Source: Hydractinia symbiolongicarpus
Lineage: Eukaryota; Cnidaria; Hydrozoa; Anthoathecata; Hydractiniidae
Direction: 5' to 3'
NCBI RefSeq assembly: GCF_029227915.1
Contig: NC_079885.1
Location: 13,219,001-13,283,000 of the forward strand
DNA: 64,000 bases
Shown: piece by piece, positions 11,391 to 24,300 of the stretch
Layout: every line of letters begins with the position of its first letter
Position numbering within the stretch: position 1 is the first letter of the stretch
The notes under the pieces: generated by a model
What the model was told of the DNA's origin: nothing
Databases searched by the model: none
The model's input: only the letters and a program-made list of their open reading frames with translations
Position numbers and translations under genes: made by a program

Positions 11391-13671
11391 TTATTAAAAA
11401 ATACACAAGCAAACAAATAAAATTTCTTACCTTAAAGATCTACAAATAGACTCTGTAGGAAATTTTACCAAGTGAGCATTCAGTAGTGTCTGTGAGATTC
11501 AGTCCAACTTTTTCTTCCCAACTCTTGCGTCCAAATTTAATACTTCTCCAATACATGTTGAAACATGGTGCTTTACTTTACCTTTACATCTCGCTCCAAA
11601 TCTTCGAAGACATAAATCAAGTAAAAAATCACTGACCTGTTTCACAGCGATTGTAAAAGAGAAAGTTTGCAGATCACTCACCTGAATATACGTCCTGGAT
11701 CGTCATGTCGTATAATTTTCATTTTGCACCAGTTGGCTACCCAAGAGAAATACACCAGGATATTTTTTGCCTAGAAGAATGCGCAGCTTACACCAGTTGA
11801 ATTAGTGTAAATAGTGAAGCTGGTACTAATTAGGATATCAAAAATTTCGCAGGTTGAAACAGCCGCATTCGGCTAAATTGACACAAAAACAGGACCACAA
11901 AACCAAAACGAGGGACCGGGGCCCCAAAATTCAGTTTTATACGCGACGGACGCTGGCGGCTGTTAACTCTAGTTCATTTTAATAATGGGCGTAAAAATCA
12001 GAGAGCAAAAGGCTCACAGAGATACACCTTAATTTTTTGAGCAGAATTCTTGCTGGTGTATATATACCTGTACACCATAGCTAAATCCGCCCCAGACGTC
12101 ATCAACCCCTTCATTCAGGAACGGATATGAGGACCCAGGTTTGGGAAAATTATCCAAATTGGTCCCAGGTGGTCCCTAGTTACCCACGCAGTGAAAAATG
12201 ACTGACGTCACCACCTCGTTTCCAAGTTATTTGGCCTTTTAATTTAATTTCCTTTGACGTCAACATTATTTTAACATCAAAGTTACGCAATTTACAGAAC
12301 AAATTCATAGGTGATGTTTTATAGACTTTTTTAAATAAAAATGTGAAGAATATAATCCACTTTGCAAAAGTGACAGATAGACACATAAAACTGGCGTAAT
12401 ATTATAAAGATTCCATCGCATCTATCTATTATTATTTTTTAGAATGCAACAAATCCTTAACAGTCCTCTCGTTTTCCAATACACCTTATGCCGATTTCAA
12501 AGCGTTCGGTAAAATATACACTTGCTAACTGCGCGGCCTGGGCCCTTGATTGTGGGCGAACAAAATTGTGGGCGAGCTAGTGCATGTCGCATGCTAAAAA
12601 GGATACCTGTCTCTCTTCCCTGTTCTCGCTATTGCCCTGTATTTTTTTTTATTTTTAAGTTTCACAGAAAAGATTTTTTTATATAAGAAGGATTTATTTT
12701 GAGTAAGATATTAAAAACTAATAGCTTTAATTCTATTTTTTCTTTAAATAACTTATTAATGATATAATATATATCAATTCCCCTCATAAACGGGACAAAA
12801 CTGTACATACAGCTATTACGGTTTTAGTTTGTTTACCTACCAAAACCGCCATTTTGAAAATATGGCCCTTTAAATATTGTCTGTTTAACCCTATTCAGGC
12901 CAGAGTATAGGGGGCTGAGTGTAGTGCTGGGGGGGGGGGGCAAAAAATGCCCTACCCCCATAACTTCCCTTGTATTAGGTTATAACTTATAAAACGGACA
13001 TGACAATTAAAAATCATGCCTCAAATGCTGACTGTCAGCAATTTTTTTTGCTGACGCTTGCATTTTTTTTGAAGTTGTGTATAGCTTCATAGTAGATTTT
13101 TATGTCTTTATTGTAAATGTTGAAAATACTGTTAATTTTAATAAACAAACATTTTAGCTATTTTGGCTTAGTTTAAGACCCTTTGAGGTGCCAATGTAAC
13201 AAATATTATTCACATTTGAAAATAAGTCAAATATATATGCAAATCTGGTTAGACTAGAGACATAGTTCAAAGATTGATTCTATACATTTTTTATTGAGAA
13301 ATGCTTACAATCAAATGAGAAAAGCATATAAAAATTATTGACCAGCAACGCAGGTATCACAGTATTAGTGAAAACTAAAAAAAAAAAGTGGGCGTTCCCT
13401 AAAAATAAAAAAATAAGGTCCACTGACGTCAAAGGACGGCAATAGCGAAGGGCGCAAGTTATTTGATAAACTTCAGACTTATAAACCTAGTCCATTATAA
13501 GTCCATTATAATATCCATATACCAAAATGCTAAAAATAATTTGCACAGTGCCTTTCAAAATGGGCGCGGCACACCACCTGCTGTAAACTTAATTTTTAAA
13601 TTTTGTTGTAGGTTCACATCAGCTTTTAGCTGACACTGTATTTCAACCTGCTTTACGGAATAAATTGGAAG

Positions 13672-13690
13672 TAGTAGTAGTAGTAGTAGT
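13672..13690. repeat. (TAG)n microsatellite
   Basis: About seven perfect agt/tag triplets in a row. They follow a short sequence ending in aataaattgga, as at the 3' end of some short interspersed elements. Confidence 0.8.
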
Positions 13691-14944
13691 GTTGTGTTAG
13701 TAGGATCCTTCCATGCAAAATCAAATGAATGTGAATAAGTTCATATTATAAAACAATGAAAGAAAATATACTTTATTTCACCTACTTCCTAATATTTCCC
13801 GAGTTATTTGAAAATAAAAATAAAGTAATTATACTCAAGAGTGATCTTCAATGACCGCTATTACAGCTTTTTTTGAATTCGCTAACAAATGCAATATATG
13901 TTTGTGACGTAATGACCAGAAACCAAGACCAGATAAACACACTGGAATGGGTGAATGGCTGCTAAATCAACCCATCAGTACGCTTCCCACATTTTTTTTA
14001 TTTTCGTTAAAACCATTTTAAAAAAGCTGGTGTGTTTTATATTTTTTAAGAAACATCCTAATTTTCTTCACTGCTTGTATAATTGATTAGTAACATCAAA
14101 TAAAAGAAGGATCAACATGAGAAGAACAGCGTATAGGTAGTTACCAATCGACCGAATGTGCTATGTTATAGTTCGATAAATACACAAATAAATACCTCTT
14201 TCATCAACCTCGTATTTAGCACATCTTTAATCTTTTCTTGACATGACAGGACAGGGATGAAAAGATACAACCCCAAAAAATTATTACAAAAGGAAGGCAG
14301 AATATCAAAGTCTGTAACCACAAGCAATTAAATAAGCCGTTTCTATGTACATAACACGCACTCCAAACTTGTCAAAATTGACTTGTCAATGTTCACAGCG
14401 GAGTTATGGCCTAAACTAATTGGTTAGATCCAACATCTTAAACAGTTCTTTTTTGACTCGCTTCCTGTTTTTTTCGGACAATTCTGGGTCATGAAGCAGG
14501 TTGTTCCATTATGCAGACTCAGTGAAGAGGGCAACTCAGAGCATTTTTAAATGTTGGTTACTCGGTCAACATCCCTGCCAAATAATACATTTGCAGCACA
14601 CCAGCTGCAGATTACTGTCCATTTGGCCATTTTGAGAAATAATTAAAAAAACGCCTTTTGCAAAAATATTATGCCTAGTGTTGAAGATAACCTTGCAATG
14701 ACGTTACTTTTTCGTAGGATTGTTAAGTTTCAACTGCTGAGTGTTTTTATATGTATTGATAGCAAAACAGACTTGTTAACTCATTTTTTCACCTTTTTAA
14801 ATGAGAGGGTGGATATCAAAAACAGTTTACTGCACAACCTAATTCACAGGACTTTTTCTCTCTTTTGGGCTCTTGGGACTCAAAGTTGGTTGATTTATCT
14901 GATAGCTATTAAATAATGGCTGTTCCCACTCATTTTGCAAGTAA

Positions 14945-15260
14945 CCTTATTAGGATATTTAGGAGAATTTAGGACTATTTTACCTGTTTTTAGGAGATTT
15001 TTCCAATAAGCAGGGAAAAGACATACAAAAATTTAGGAGATTTTAGGAGAATTTGATATAGGATAACTGATGCAGAATATACATATTTCTGACTTATATT
15101 CCACAAAAAAATCCATTACACAAAGAGACTTTCAAAAATAGTTGTTCTCTAAAAAAATTAGGAGATTTTTAGCATTATTCGCAAAAATTCAGAAAATTTT
15201 AGGATATTTTAGGATTATTTAGGAGGACTTTATTTTTTTAGGATTTTTTAGAATATTTAG
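14945..15260. repeat. Degenerate ttaggaga-rich tract
   Basis: Variants of tttaggagattttaggag recur more than ten times, unevenly spaced and separated by AT-rich sequence, ending in ggaggtgtggggacccc. There is no fixed period and no ORF. It looks like an expanded, eroded simple repeat. Confidence 0.6.
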
Positions 15261-16550
15261 GAGGTGTGGGGACCCCGTATTAGAATAGCAGAATTTTAAC
15301 CAAGGTACATTTTTTTTTATTTTTAAATAAGGAAATAAATAAAAAATAAAAAAAAGTTACATTTTTTTCCAACAAATTTAAAAAATACTTTTTGCTATGT
15401 GATAAAGATCAAATATCTGTTGCCACATAATCATCTTGGGTATCAATTTTTACTACTCAATTATGTAAACACAGCAGCCTAAAAAAATTATGCAGAAGTA
15501 TAAGATTTCTGTTAGAAACTTTTAAGCTCTTTTTCAGTGTTATTTTTTTAATAGAGTATTCCAATGTTTTAGACCTCTTGTACAAAACTATAAAAGCTCT
15601 GAGGTGAAGGGCATGCTTAATGTCGAGATGAATGTTTAATCTGAAAATGATTCTTTTTCATTTTATAAGTTTAAAGGCGCGTAATCACCCTGTAGGCAAC
15701 TTTCTTGAGGTGCCTATTTTATTGTAAAAATTGAAAGATATACATGAGAAAACATTACCCAGAAAATTTTATTGAAAACTGACAACCAGAACATGTTCAC
15801 ATGTTTCATGTAAATAACAAACTCACCCCAATTTCTCTTCGCCTACAGAACCGCCATTGCATTTCATTGCACGAATCATGCGATAATAAACGCACGGCAA
15901 AATCGATCACATGGTTGCTGGATTCATGCCATTACAGAAAAAATAATGAAGAAGGGAGAGTATCCGTAGCTGTGTTTCCATCGTAATGCTTTTACAAATG
16001 TATCAACAAAGTTCCGAACATGATAAATCAGATAAATCAATCGAAGTTTCTGTGTTATTCTTTATTATTTAAACATTTTAACTTACTGAAATCAGACTTC
16101 TTTGCAACACTGACCACTTCTTGTTGTTGTTTCTGAAGACAGCTTCGCCTCGCTAGCTGTCTTACTTTTTGATTATTTTCCTTTGTTCAAACAGTTAGTC
16201 GTTTCCTTATGGAGACAGTATCAAATCTACACAATTAGAATACCTAAATATTCAGAATTTCCCCTTTCATGCTCTAAATTTATTTATCTCGATAGTGCTT
16301 CAACAATCTTCAACTATCACAATGAGCATTCTCCCCGTTGGGTTTTTTTGCCTATAATATGCAATAATCCCAGTCAGCTAATAAAAAAAAGAAAGAGCGT
16401 GATAAGCATTAATTATCATAATTAATAGCCACGAGGCAATGCTGTGATTTCTTCTTTCTGTTTTGTTTTGTCTGATCTCCAAAAACAATGGCAAATAGAA
16501 TAGAAGAAAATTAAATCTAAGCGGAGAAAGTGATACAGATGTTTTTACAC

Positions 16551-16690
16551 TCAGCCTCTTTTTTAAACAGAACCAAAATTTCTTTCCACTTTTTGATGCC
16601 ATGTTTTACAAAGAAAAACAAGCCAAAAAGAACAGCGTGAATGGAGCCAACCATAATGGCGATTTTATCGAACTCCATCTCAGTGCTCAT
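16551..16690 (-). CDS. Doubtful first coding exon of an unrecognised small membrane protein
   Basis: From an ATG at 16,690 the minus strand reads MSTEMEFDKIAIMVGSIHAV and then a hydrophobic stretch LFGLFFFVKHG followed by a Lys-rich segment, as in a single-pass membrane protein of about 46 residues before a possible GT donor at 16,550. Open frames bounded by AG...GT lie further down the minus strand (about 16,091-16,150 and 15,830-15,930), but the reading phases do not join cleanly. I do not recognise the protein. It may be a host gene lying head-to-head with NOB1, or chance. Confidence 0.25.
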
Positions 16691-17387
16691 TTAAAGATAA
16701 GGCCGTTTATTTACCTACGGTTTCACACGAACATTTTGTGACGGCCCGCTCATTGGATGAGAATAAGAGATCAATAAGACCATTAAATATGGCGGCTGGA
16801 AAAAAACCCCAATAAATTCAATATTTCCACTTCTAGTAGGTTTTATATCCTCAAATTTTCAGGAAAGTCATAACTCCGTCTGAACTTTGAAATAAATATA
16901 AAAAATGGATATGTTAATTTTTTTCGATAAGGGTGATTACGTGCCTTTAAGCAGAGCACAGCTTATAATAAGTTTACTGACGATTATAGGTTAAAAATTG
17001 TGGAAAAAATGTAATACTAAATATCTCCAAAAATAAAGAAATGTTAAGAAAAGTTTAACCGTTTTTAGATTGTTTTGTGATCCTAAAAAAGCAAACAGCC
17101 CGTTTTTTTATCCGTGTCTATTAAACCTTTAAACTTTATATTTTCTTAAAGGAAACCCAAGGTACAAAATGATGTTGGACTTATATTACAGAGCTTTAAA
17201 GGTTGGTTCACAAGACTTTTTAAACTTTTTAAAAAACTCTGTTCGTTCTCAAGATATTCACATTTGCTGCATAAATTATGATTTAATAGCAAATTTTGAC
17301 ATTTTCTATTATCAGCCTAGATTTATATATAAAGGTGAATTGAGTAACATAAAGTTTTTTGCCAAAATGACACACAAAAATTATCTG

Positions 17388-17565
17388 CAGATCGTTGAAT
17401 TATCTTAAAATCGTAAAATTATCTTAAGATTGTAGAATTATCTTAAGATCGTAAAATTAGCTGCAGATCGTAAAATTAGCTGCAGATCGAAAATTATCTT
17501 AAGATTGAAAAATTATCTAAGATCGAAAAATTATCTTAGGATAGAAAAATTACCTCAAAATCATA
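17388..17565. repeat. Short-period tandem repeat upstream of NOB1
   Basis: About eight copies of an 18-20-base unit of the form aattatcttaagatcgtaa, with variants carrying agctgcagatcg in place of atcttaagatcg. Each unit contains a small palindrome (cttaag or ctgcag). It sits about 370 bases before the NOB1 start codon. Confidence 0.8.
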
Positions 17566-17932
17566 GTGTAAACTAAATATAAAGTATAACATGTCCCCAA
17601 TGGGCTTCCGTCGTAGTATATACACTTTTTAGATATGTTTTTTTTTACATATTTCAGATATTACATTTACAGTATAAAGCGAGTGGCCTGTTGGAAGTCT
17701 TACTTTATGGCTTTATAGCTATAAATAAAATGAGTTTATATAAAAGAAAAGAAATGCATACCGTTAAATTTAGGTAAAAAAGATCTAGTTTGTGTAACCT
17801 TTTCTTCTCAGAATGTAATCTGTTTACAGGACGGGTCTGTACCCAGCCGCTGAGGAGAGGGCTGCACGCGCCAGTTCCAAGAATTTTCCGTTGAATTCCT
17901 GTTCCGCGAAATACATATACCTCTTTCAAAAC

Positions 17933-18398
17933 ATGGCTGACAAAGAAGGGGTAGTCTACGCTGATGAAAAAGACAAACTTCCATGTTTGATAGCAGATTC
18001 TGCTGCTTTCTTAAGAAACGTGGACCTCCAAAACCTTTGTAATGGTGTTTTTACGATAAGGGAAGTTATTAGTGAAATCCGAGATGCTGCAACGAGACAG
18101 CGGCTAGCCGTCCTACCGTACGAAATAACATTCCGAGAACCATCCGCTGAGTCAATTCTTTTTGGTCAGCAAACTTTATATTTAGACATTTAGGCAATTT
18201 TTAATGGCAATTAGCTAGCTTTGTGCCTTAAGCTAAGCATCTTACCTTTGAACTTTTCTTTTAGCAACTGAATTTTCCAAGAAAACTGGCGATTTTAAAA
18301 GTTTATCAGCTGTTGATTTGAGAGTTATTGCATTAACTTATCAACTTGAAAAAGAGTTTTGTGATGTTACCCATGTTAAATTAGAACCATCAAAACGA
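17933..18398 (+). CDS. NOB1: NOB1 exons 1-2 (PIN nuclease domain)
   Basis: Exon 1 (17,933-18,164) ends in phase 1, and exon 2 (18,265-18,398) begins after tttcttttag and ends at a strong gtaagt donor. Together they encode the whole PIN fold, including RQRLAVLPYEITFREPSAE and TEFSKKTGDF, which are diagnostic for NOB1. The start was chosen because the upstream frame has no earlier in-frame Met. Confidence 0.93.
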
Positions 18399-21300
18399 GT
18401 AAGTTGTCATTTTCTTTACATTTTTTATTTTAAAACACAACCTTTCAGTTTTCTAGGTAGCTAGCTATACAGCATAAAACCCAGTTAGGCGGACGTCCCA
18501 CATATCTGGTGTTAGTCATTTGAGCACCAAAAATAGAGTCCGTCGGTCGGCAAATGATAACTCAAAAAATAAAAAAATTATATCCAACCATCTAACCATT
18601 AACGCGCACCATTAAATCGCCGATATTTAATAATAATAACTCTGGCACCTCGTTCAAATAGTTTCCGCGCGCCGTTCTCAGAACCCTTTTCGCATTTTTA
18701 AGCGAAGCACAACAATAATGGTCGGTAATCGCTGTAGGAAGACAACAAGAATATAATATTATTTTGCCATTTTAGTTTTTTCGACTCAGTATATCAAAAA
18801 TTTCGATCAAAAATTAGGGTCGGTTGGGTGACTCTAACACCAAATATTTGTGACGTCCGCCTTAGCTAGCTAGCTAAAAAAGGGCACTAACATATTAAAT
18901 TCTCCCACACGGTTCATGTCATTTTCCCCTAAATTTATTTGCATCATTTCAATGCTAACATAAGAATCTGGTGCGTCCCCTCCTTAATGTCATAGTCCTA
19001 AAATTTCGGTGCAAGATAATATTGCTGATGAAAAAATTGCGGAATTAAAGATTGCAACTATCGCTAAAATTCACAATCTTTTCTTCTGCAATTTCTAGCA
19101 AGGACTAGCAATTCGAAAAAATTTTATTACAATTCAAAGGAAAAAAAATTAAATTTGCAATCTAATTTTGTCGATTTCCAAGAAAAAGATCAGTTACTTC
19201 TGCCATTGAATTGCACGAGGGTGCCAACTCGCCGAAAACGTTGTATATGTGAGGGCAGCCACGGGCGTTTTTCTGGGTTTTTTTTTAGGGTTTTTGTCTG
19301 TAACTGCCCAAAAAAGTCTAGACCCATCCAAAATCAGTAGATTAGGGGGTCACTCAATACTTCTCTTTCTCTCCCCCTACACCCCTGTAAAACTGTGTAT
19401 ATAATAAATTAGAAAATCCCACCTGCACGTATCTGCGCAGCTACCCTCAAATCCTCCAATACCCCCACTTCTCTCTCTCCCCCTACACCCCATCTGTGCA
19501 TGCGCAAATAAATTTGGAAAACCCAACGGCATCCGATAAATCCGACAGATTCTGACGTCATCATGCGCAAGTGGAGCAAAATAATTTTCTGTTCGTGTAA
19601 AAATTTCTTGATAAATAAAATTTTAATAAAAGAGACATGAGTTGGTTTAAAAATGTTCCAGATCAATTCAAGACTCAGGAAATGTGCGGCAGGTTTATTG
19701 AAGATAACCCTTATATGCCCGGGATATTCCAGATGAATTCAAATGTGCACCAAAGCAGTTGATGAAATACCCTGGTGCCTTTTTGATGTTCCAGATCGAT
19801 TCAAGACTCCGGAAATACAGTACTGTGAAAAGGTTTGTTAACATCGTGCTTCGTGTTTATTTCATGAAACGCACGAACCACGATAGTCCAAGATGCGCAT
19901 TTTTTTAACAACCATGGACCTCACGATCATGTTTCGTGGACTACACGAACGAAAATTAAATATTACATCGTGGCTTCCACGATAGATAATTTCTATTGTA
20001 AAACAAAGACCGTTAGTTTATCAATTAAATCAAAAAACCGATGGCAAAAAATAAATTAACACGTTTTAATTTGTTGTCATAAAGCTAGCTACATAATAGA
20101 TTTTAATCGTTCGTGAATCAAAATGCGATGTAAAAAACATTTTTATCTTCGCTTTTCGTTTTAAACTTTTAAAATGCGATCTTAAAAAACATTTCTATCG
20201 TCGCTTTTCATTTTTAAACTTTTAAAATGCCATCTAAGAAAACATTTCTATCGCCGCTTTTCGTTTATAAACTTTTAAAATGCGATCTAAAAATACATTT
20301 CTATTGGCGCTATTCGTTTATAAACTTATAAGTTGCGATCTAAAAAACATTTCTATCGCCGGTTTTCTTTTATAAACTTTTAAAATGCGATCTTAAAAAA
20401 CATTTCTGTCGCCGCTATTCGTTTTAAACTTTTAAAATGCGATCTTAAAAAACATTTCTATCCGTGCAGACAAATTTAGCTTTTCTAGATAAATGACATT
20501 TCGTAAAAATACGATCGCGTCTATGACGAAAAAGTATACACCAAGCAAAAACTACGAATATGCTTTTTTAACCTGATAAAACCTGAAACAAACAAATTAA
20601 CTTTAATAAAAGACTTTTTTGAAAAGAAAAAAATTAAATTATACTGGTTATAAAAATCGTTGAGCTCGCGAAAATAATCGTGGGACACACGATCCTTCAT
20701 GGAAATAATAATATTAGCGTGGTGGCCACGATAGAATGTTTGAATGTTTGTTATACATAAAGACCACGATTTTATCGTGGTTCGTGTGCACCACGCTTGT
20801 TACATGAACACGATGTTAACTAACCTTTTCACAGTACTGTATGCACCAAAGCAGTTGAGGAAAATCCCTATGTGCTTGCGTTTGTTTCAAATCACTTAAA
20901 AACGCAAGGGATGTGTACCAAACCCTCTGAAAAATCCTCTTGAATGCTCACCTAGATTCCAGATTGCTTCAAAAACCAAGAGATGTGTAATAAAGCCACT
21001 ATGTCTGAACCTTACATAATAAATTATGTCCCAGATTGCTTTAAAACGCAGGAAATGTGCAACAAAGCAGTTAAAAAGGATCCCTATATGCTCACGTATA
21101 TTCCGGACTGGTTTATTACGCCTCAAATTTTGAAAAAAACTGAACATCTCTCAAATTTCAATTCACGGATCAAGACTACATATCGCCAGCGGAAAGCACA
21201 GGAGGCTAAAATTAAAAATGAACTACTTCCATTAACATGGCATCCAGCTCAATTTTGGGGTTGGTGTATGCCAGAGGATGAAAAGCAAGATATCTCAAAA

Positions 21301-24300
21301 TTGTGAGAGTAATTGAAATACCCTAATTAAAAAAAAATTATCAAAAAATTTATAATAAAGAGAATGGCAAACACGGCGATCTATTTTGATAAGCAATGGG
21401 CTAAATTCTTGAAGAGGGCGATGAGAAATATTCACAATAAATTCAGCCAGCTATATGAAGAGGACTTGTTTGAGATGTGGACCGATGACTATAATTTATC
21501 GATGCATAAAGCGGAATACTTTTACAGCCTATCCAAAGAGCTAATCCGTGTAGCTTGGCATCCATATCGATATTGGGATTGGTGTATGACGGAGGATGAG
21601 AAGCAAGAGATTTCAAAATTGTGGGAGTAATTGATAAAAAAATTTGTACATAATAAATGAGTAGTACCAATACATTTAAAGGTATGGTGAAAATATTTTT
21701 TAGTGGCGTTGCGATCTCTATTGGGCTCTATATGCCAATTATGGTTGCAGGCCTCGTAATAGAAAATGAAAAAATAAAGGGTAAGGTTGATGAAGAAGAG
21801 AATATTGATAAAACGATGCAAGAACAGTGTCATGTCATTGTGAATATATACTTGATATATATGATAGGTGCAAATGTGGGAGGAAACTTGTGGTGAAAGG
21901 TAAACTTTTATGTTGGCCTTGTTATCATGAATACACTATATATAACAGTGATTGACCAAAAAATAAAAGGTTTGTGATTGGATATCATGACCAAGACGAG
22001 TTATCAGCATTACTGATAAAAACCCCTAAAAATAGCTACTCCCAGGGTGTCTCTCAATACACCGAGACTTCCTCTTTCACTATGTCGTTTGATCTTGGTG
22101 ACTATCCTGAATGGTTAGAAAAGTACGAGGACATACTGAAAATAAGTGGAGGATTTGGGAGGTTATTGCTTCACCAACATAATTGTGAAAAAAGACCGTT
22201 ATATCAATCCTAAGATCAAGGAATGGGAAGGTAAAATTAGAACAAATTTTCATAAGCAAAGGGAACCACCTCAAGGAGGACCATACGAAAATACGGCCAT
22301 CATTAAAATAGGGAGCATCTATAGACAGGGTTGCAACTATTATGTACAAGCCTACCTAGAAGAGTGTAAATACAAAGAGGTTGAAAGGTATGGTGCTAAT
22401 TATCTTACAGAATCTGAATCTGAGGATGATGAGAGTACTGAGTTATAGTTTATTTGCATCACCTGCATTTATATAGTATGAAAAGAAGCCAAATTAATGA
22501 AAGTTCCTCGTTATTCTACACTGAATAAGGAAGATCTTGTTGAGGCAACCCGGAAAATCAAATACAAGGATGCTTCAATACAGACACGGTCCTTATTGCA
22601 AACCTTGCGTTGAAATTGCATATGAAAAAAATCTTGAAAAATATTTGCGACAACTCGCTAAAAAATTGCGACGTGTAGTACATGATGGGGACCTAGTGAC
22701 CAATGGAGATACTGGTGAAGTGGTAGGATACGAGGTTGACTATGGCAGATAATGATTTGTAATGGTTAACCCATCACAAATAATACTTTGGTCGATCTTC
22801 ATAGGCTATGTGACATTGACAGGTGGGGTATCAGAAGTGCAGGCGATTTGCTGTGAAAAATGAGATTTAGATGGCTTCACGGTCGTTGCTCGGCAGTGAT
22901 GGTCTCTACAACACGTTTTGATTTTAGTCAAATCTGCTAGCGATACGGGTCAGGAAATTGCTCAATTCCAAAATGTCTTGAAGTATGCGAGATCCAAGGT
23001 TTATTTTAGTGTTGCCCATGGTGTGTATATGATACTCAGTGATATGAACCTGCACATTGGAAATATCGTGAATTTTGCAAACAAAATTTTGATCAGCAAG
23101 GATTATTTCTCTATCAGTATCCAAAGATTAATGCTAGTGCAAAACCTCGATGAAACATCGGGCACCACAGGTGAGTCACACGTCAGAGACGCAGACTGTG
23201 ACAGCAACACCACCTAAGCAAGAGAAGCACTGGGTAAAAGCAGGGCAACACGATGATACTAAGGTTGCATTGATTTCAACAGGGGTAGGTGTTATTTTGC
23301 TTTACATATGTTAGCATAATATGTAGTCTAGTGTGTTTGATCAACAAATTAGACTATATCTACCTCTCTTCCCAACATAGGCCACAACAATCTCAACAGC
23401 ACCAGCAATTGCCATGTATAGGTGCTTAGCCACAAATTCAACAACTTTTGCTGCCACTCGAAAAAAGGATACTACCGTCCCTACAATTCTGGGAAGAGCC
23501 ACCCCTGCTTTCCCTGCCAAATATTTTAAAAAATTTCCAGGTCTCTAGTTGTTTTTGTAAAAAATTTTTACTACCACCGCCAGTTTCCGCTGCAGCACCA
23601 ACTGCCGCTCCACCTCCTGCAGCTGCCAGCACAATGTTGCTTATTAACAAGCCTACGGCTGAAAAAATGCTTGCTATAGTGATCCCCTGCTCCTTGATCA
23701 AGATCTTTAATTTTTCAGCTAGCAGTGTATCGTCTTTCGCAATTTTCATAAGTGTGTTTTTAATTACAGTGAGCTGGCCTTGAATCTTGGATTATAGTAA
23801 ACCATGGGCCACCCGCACGGCCCCTTTTTGATCCTGTAGATTTTCCATGTCTTCCTTGCTGTTTGCAATATCCGTGTTTCAAATCTCTATCTGTTGTTTG
23901 GATACTCCAGGTTGTTCTTTTTTTTTCTTCTAGTCTCTTCACCTTGGCTTCTGCCTTAGCGATCTTATCATAGAAAATCGTCTTACTTTCCAATAGTTTT
24001 AAGTTCCCCCTCACTGTTTGAAGTTGGCCTTATTTCTATATTCTCAGCATTTTTGATATCATCTATTTCACTAGCAAGTTGTTGAGCCGCTTCCTTGCTC
24101 CTGTTATGCGTAGTTTCGTCTTCCTTGGTCGTGTTGTTAGGCGTAGTATAATCCATGGCTTTCAGACACTTTATGCGTAGATCCGTCTTTATCATGTTGA
24201 TTGTACGAAAACTACCGTCCTCTATCGTTAGTTTTTTCCCATCATAGAGGAGTTGATTAGATTTACGTTGCTTCTTCTTTCCTATTTTAAAGTCGTCGTA

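Larger units (their letters stand above)
9870..17900. other. Gene-poor 8-kb stretch upstream of NOB1
   Basis: I see no reading frame with convincing protein character except the doubtful pieces listed separately (10,406-10,663 and 16,551-16,690). The stretch holds poly-G runs at about 11,273-11,288 and 12,930-12,942, an imperfect inverted repeat at 11,100-11,390, a (TAG)n microsatellite at about 13,672-13,690, a ttaggaga-rich tract at 14,945-15,260 and a tandem repeat at 17,388-17,565. Confidence 0.5.
19637..21306 (+). pseudogene. E1 24-residue-repeat protein, split by a MITE
   Basis: The protein is built from a repeat of about 24 residues with the pattern (V/I)PDxFKTQEMCxKAV followed by a PYxLxY stretch. 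Clear units lie at 19,655, 19,715, 19,791, 20,960, 21,028 and 21,100. The C-terminus has a charged linker rich in RQRKAQEAKIK and the box LTWHPAQFWGWCMPEDEKQ. Frameshifts occur near 19,735 and 20,930, and a 1-kb MITE (19,816-20,841) sits at a TA in one repeat. I know no function for this protein; the repeats suggest a helical solenoid. The next gene shares its C-terminal box. Confidence 0.6.

Noticed and set aside
23438-23783. Plus-strand 111-codon Pro/Ala-rich ORF
   Set aside because: It is antisense to the Gly/Ala-rich part of the E1 coiled-coil gene.
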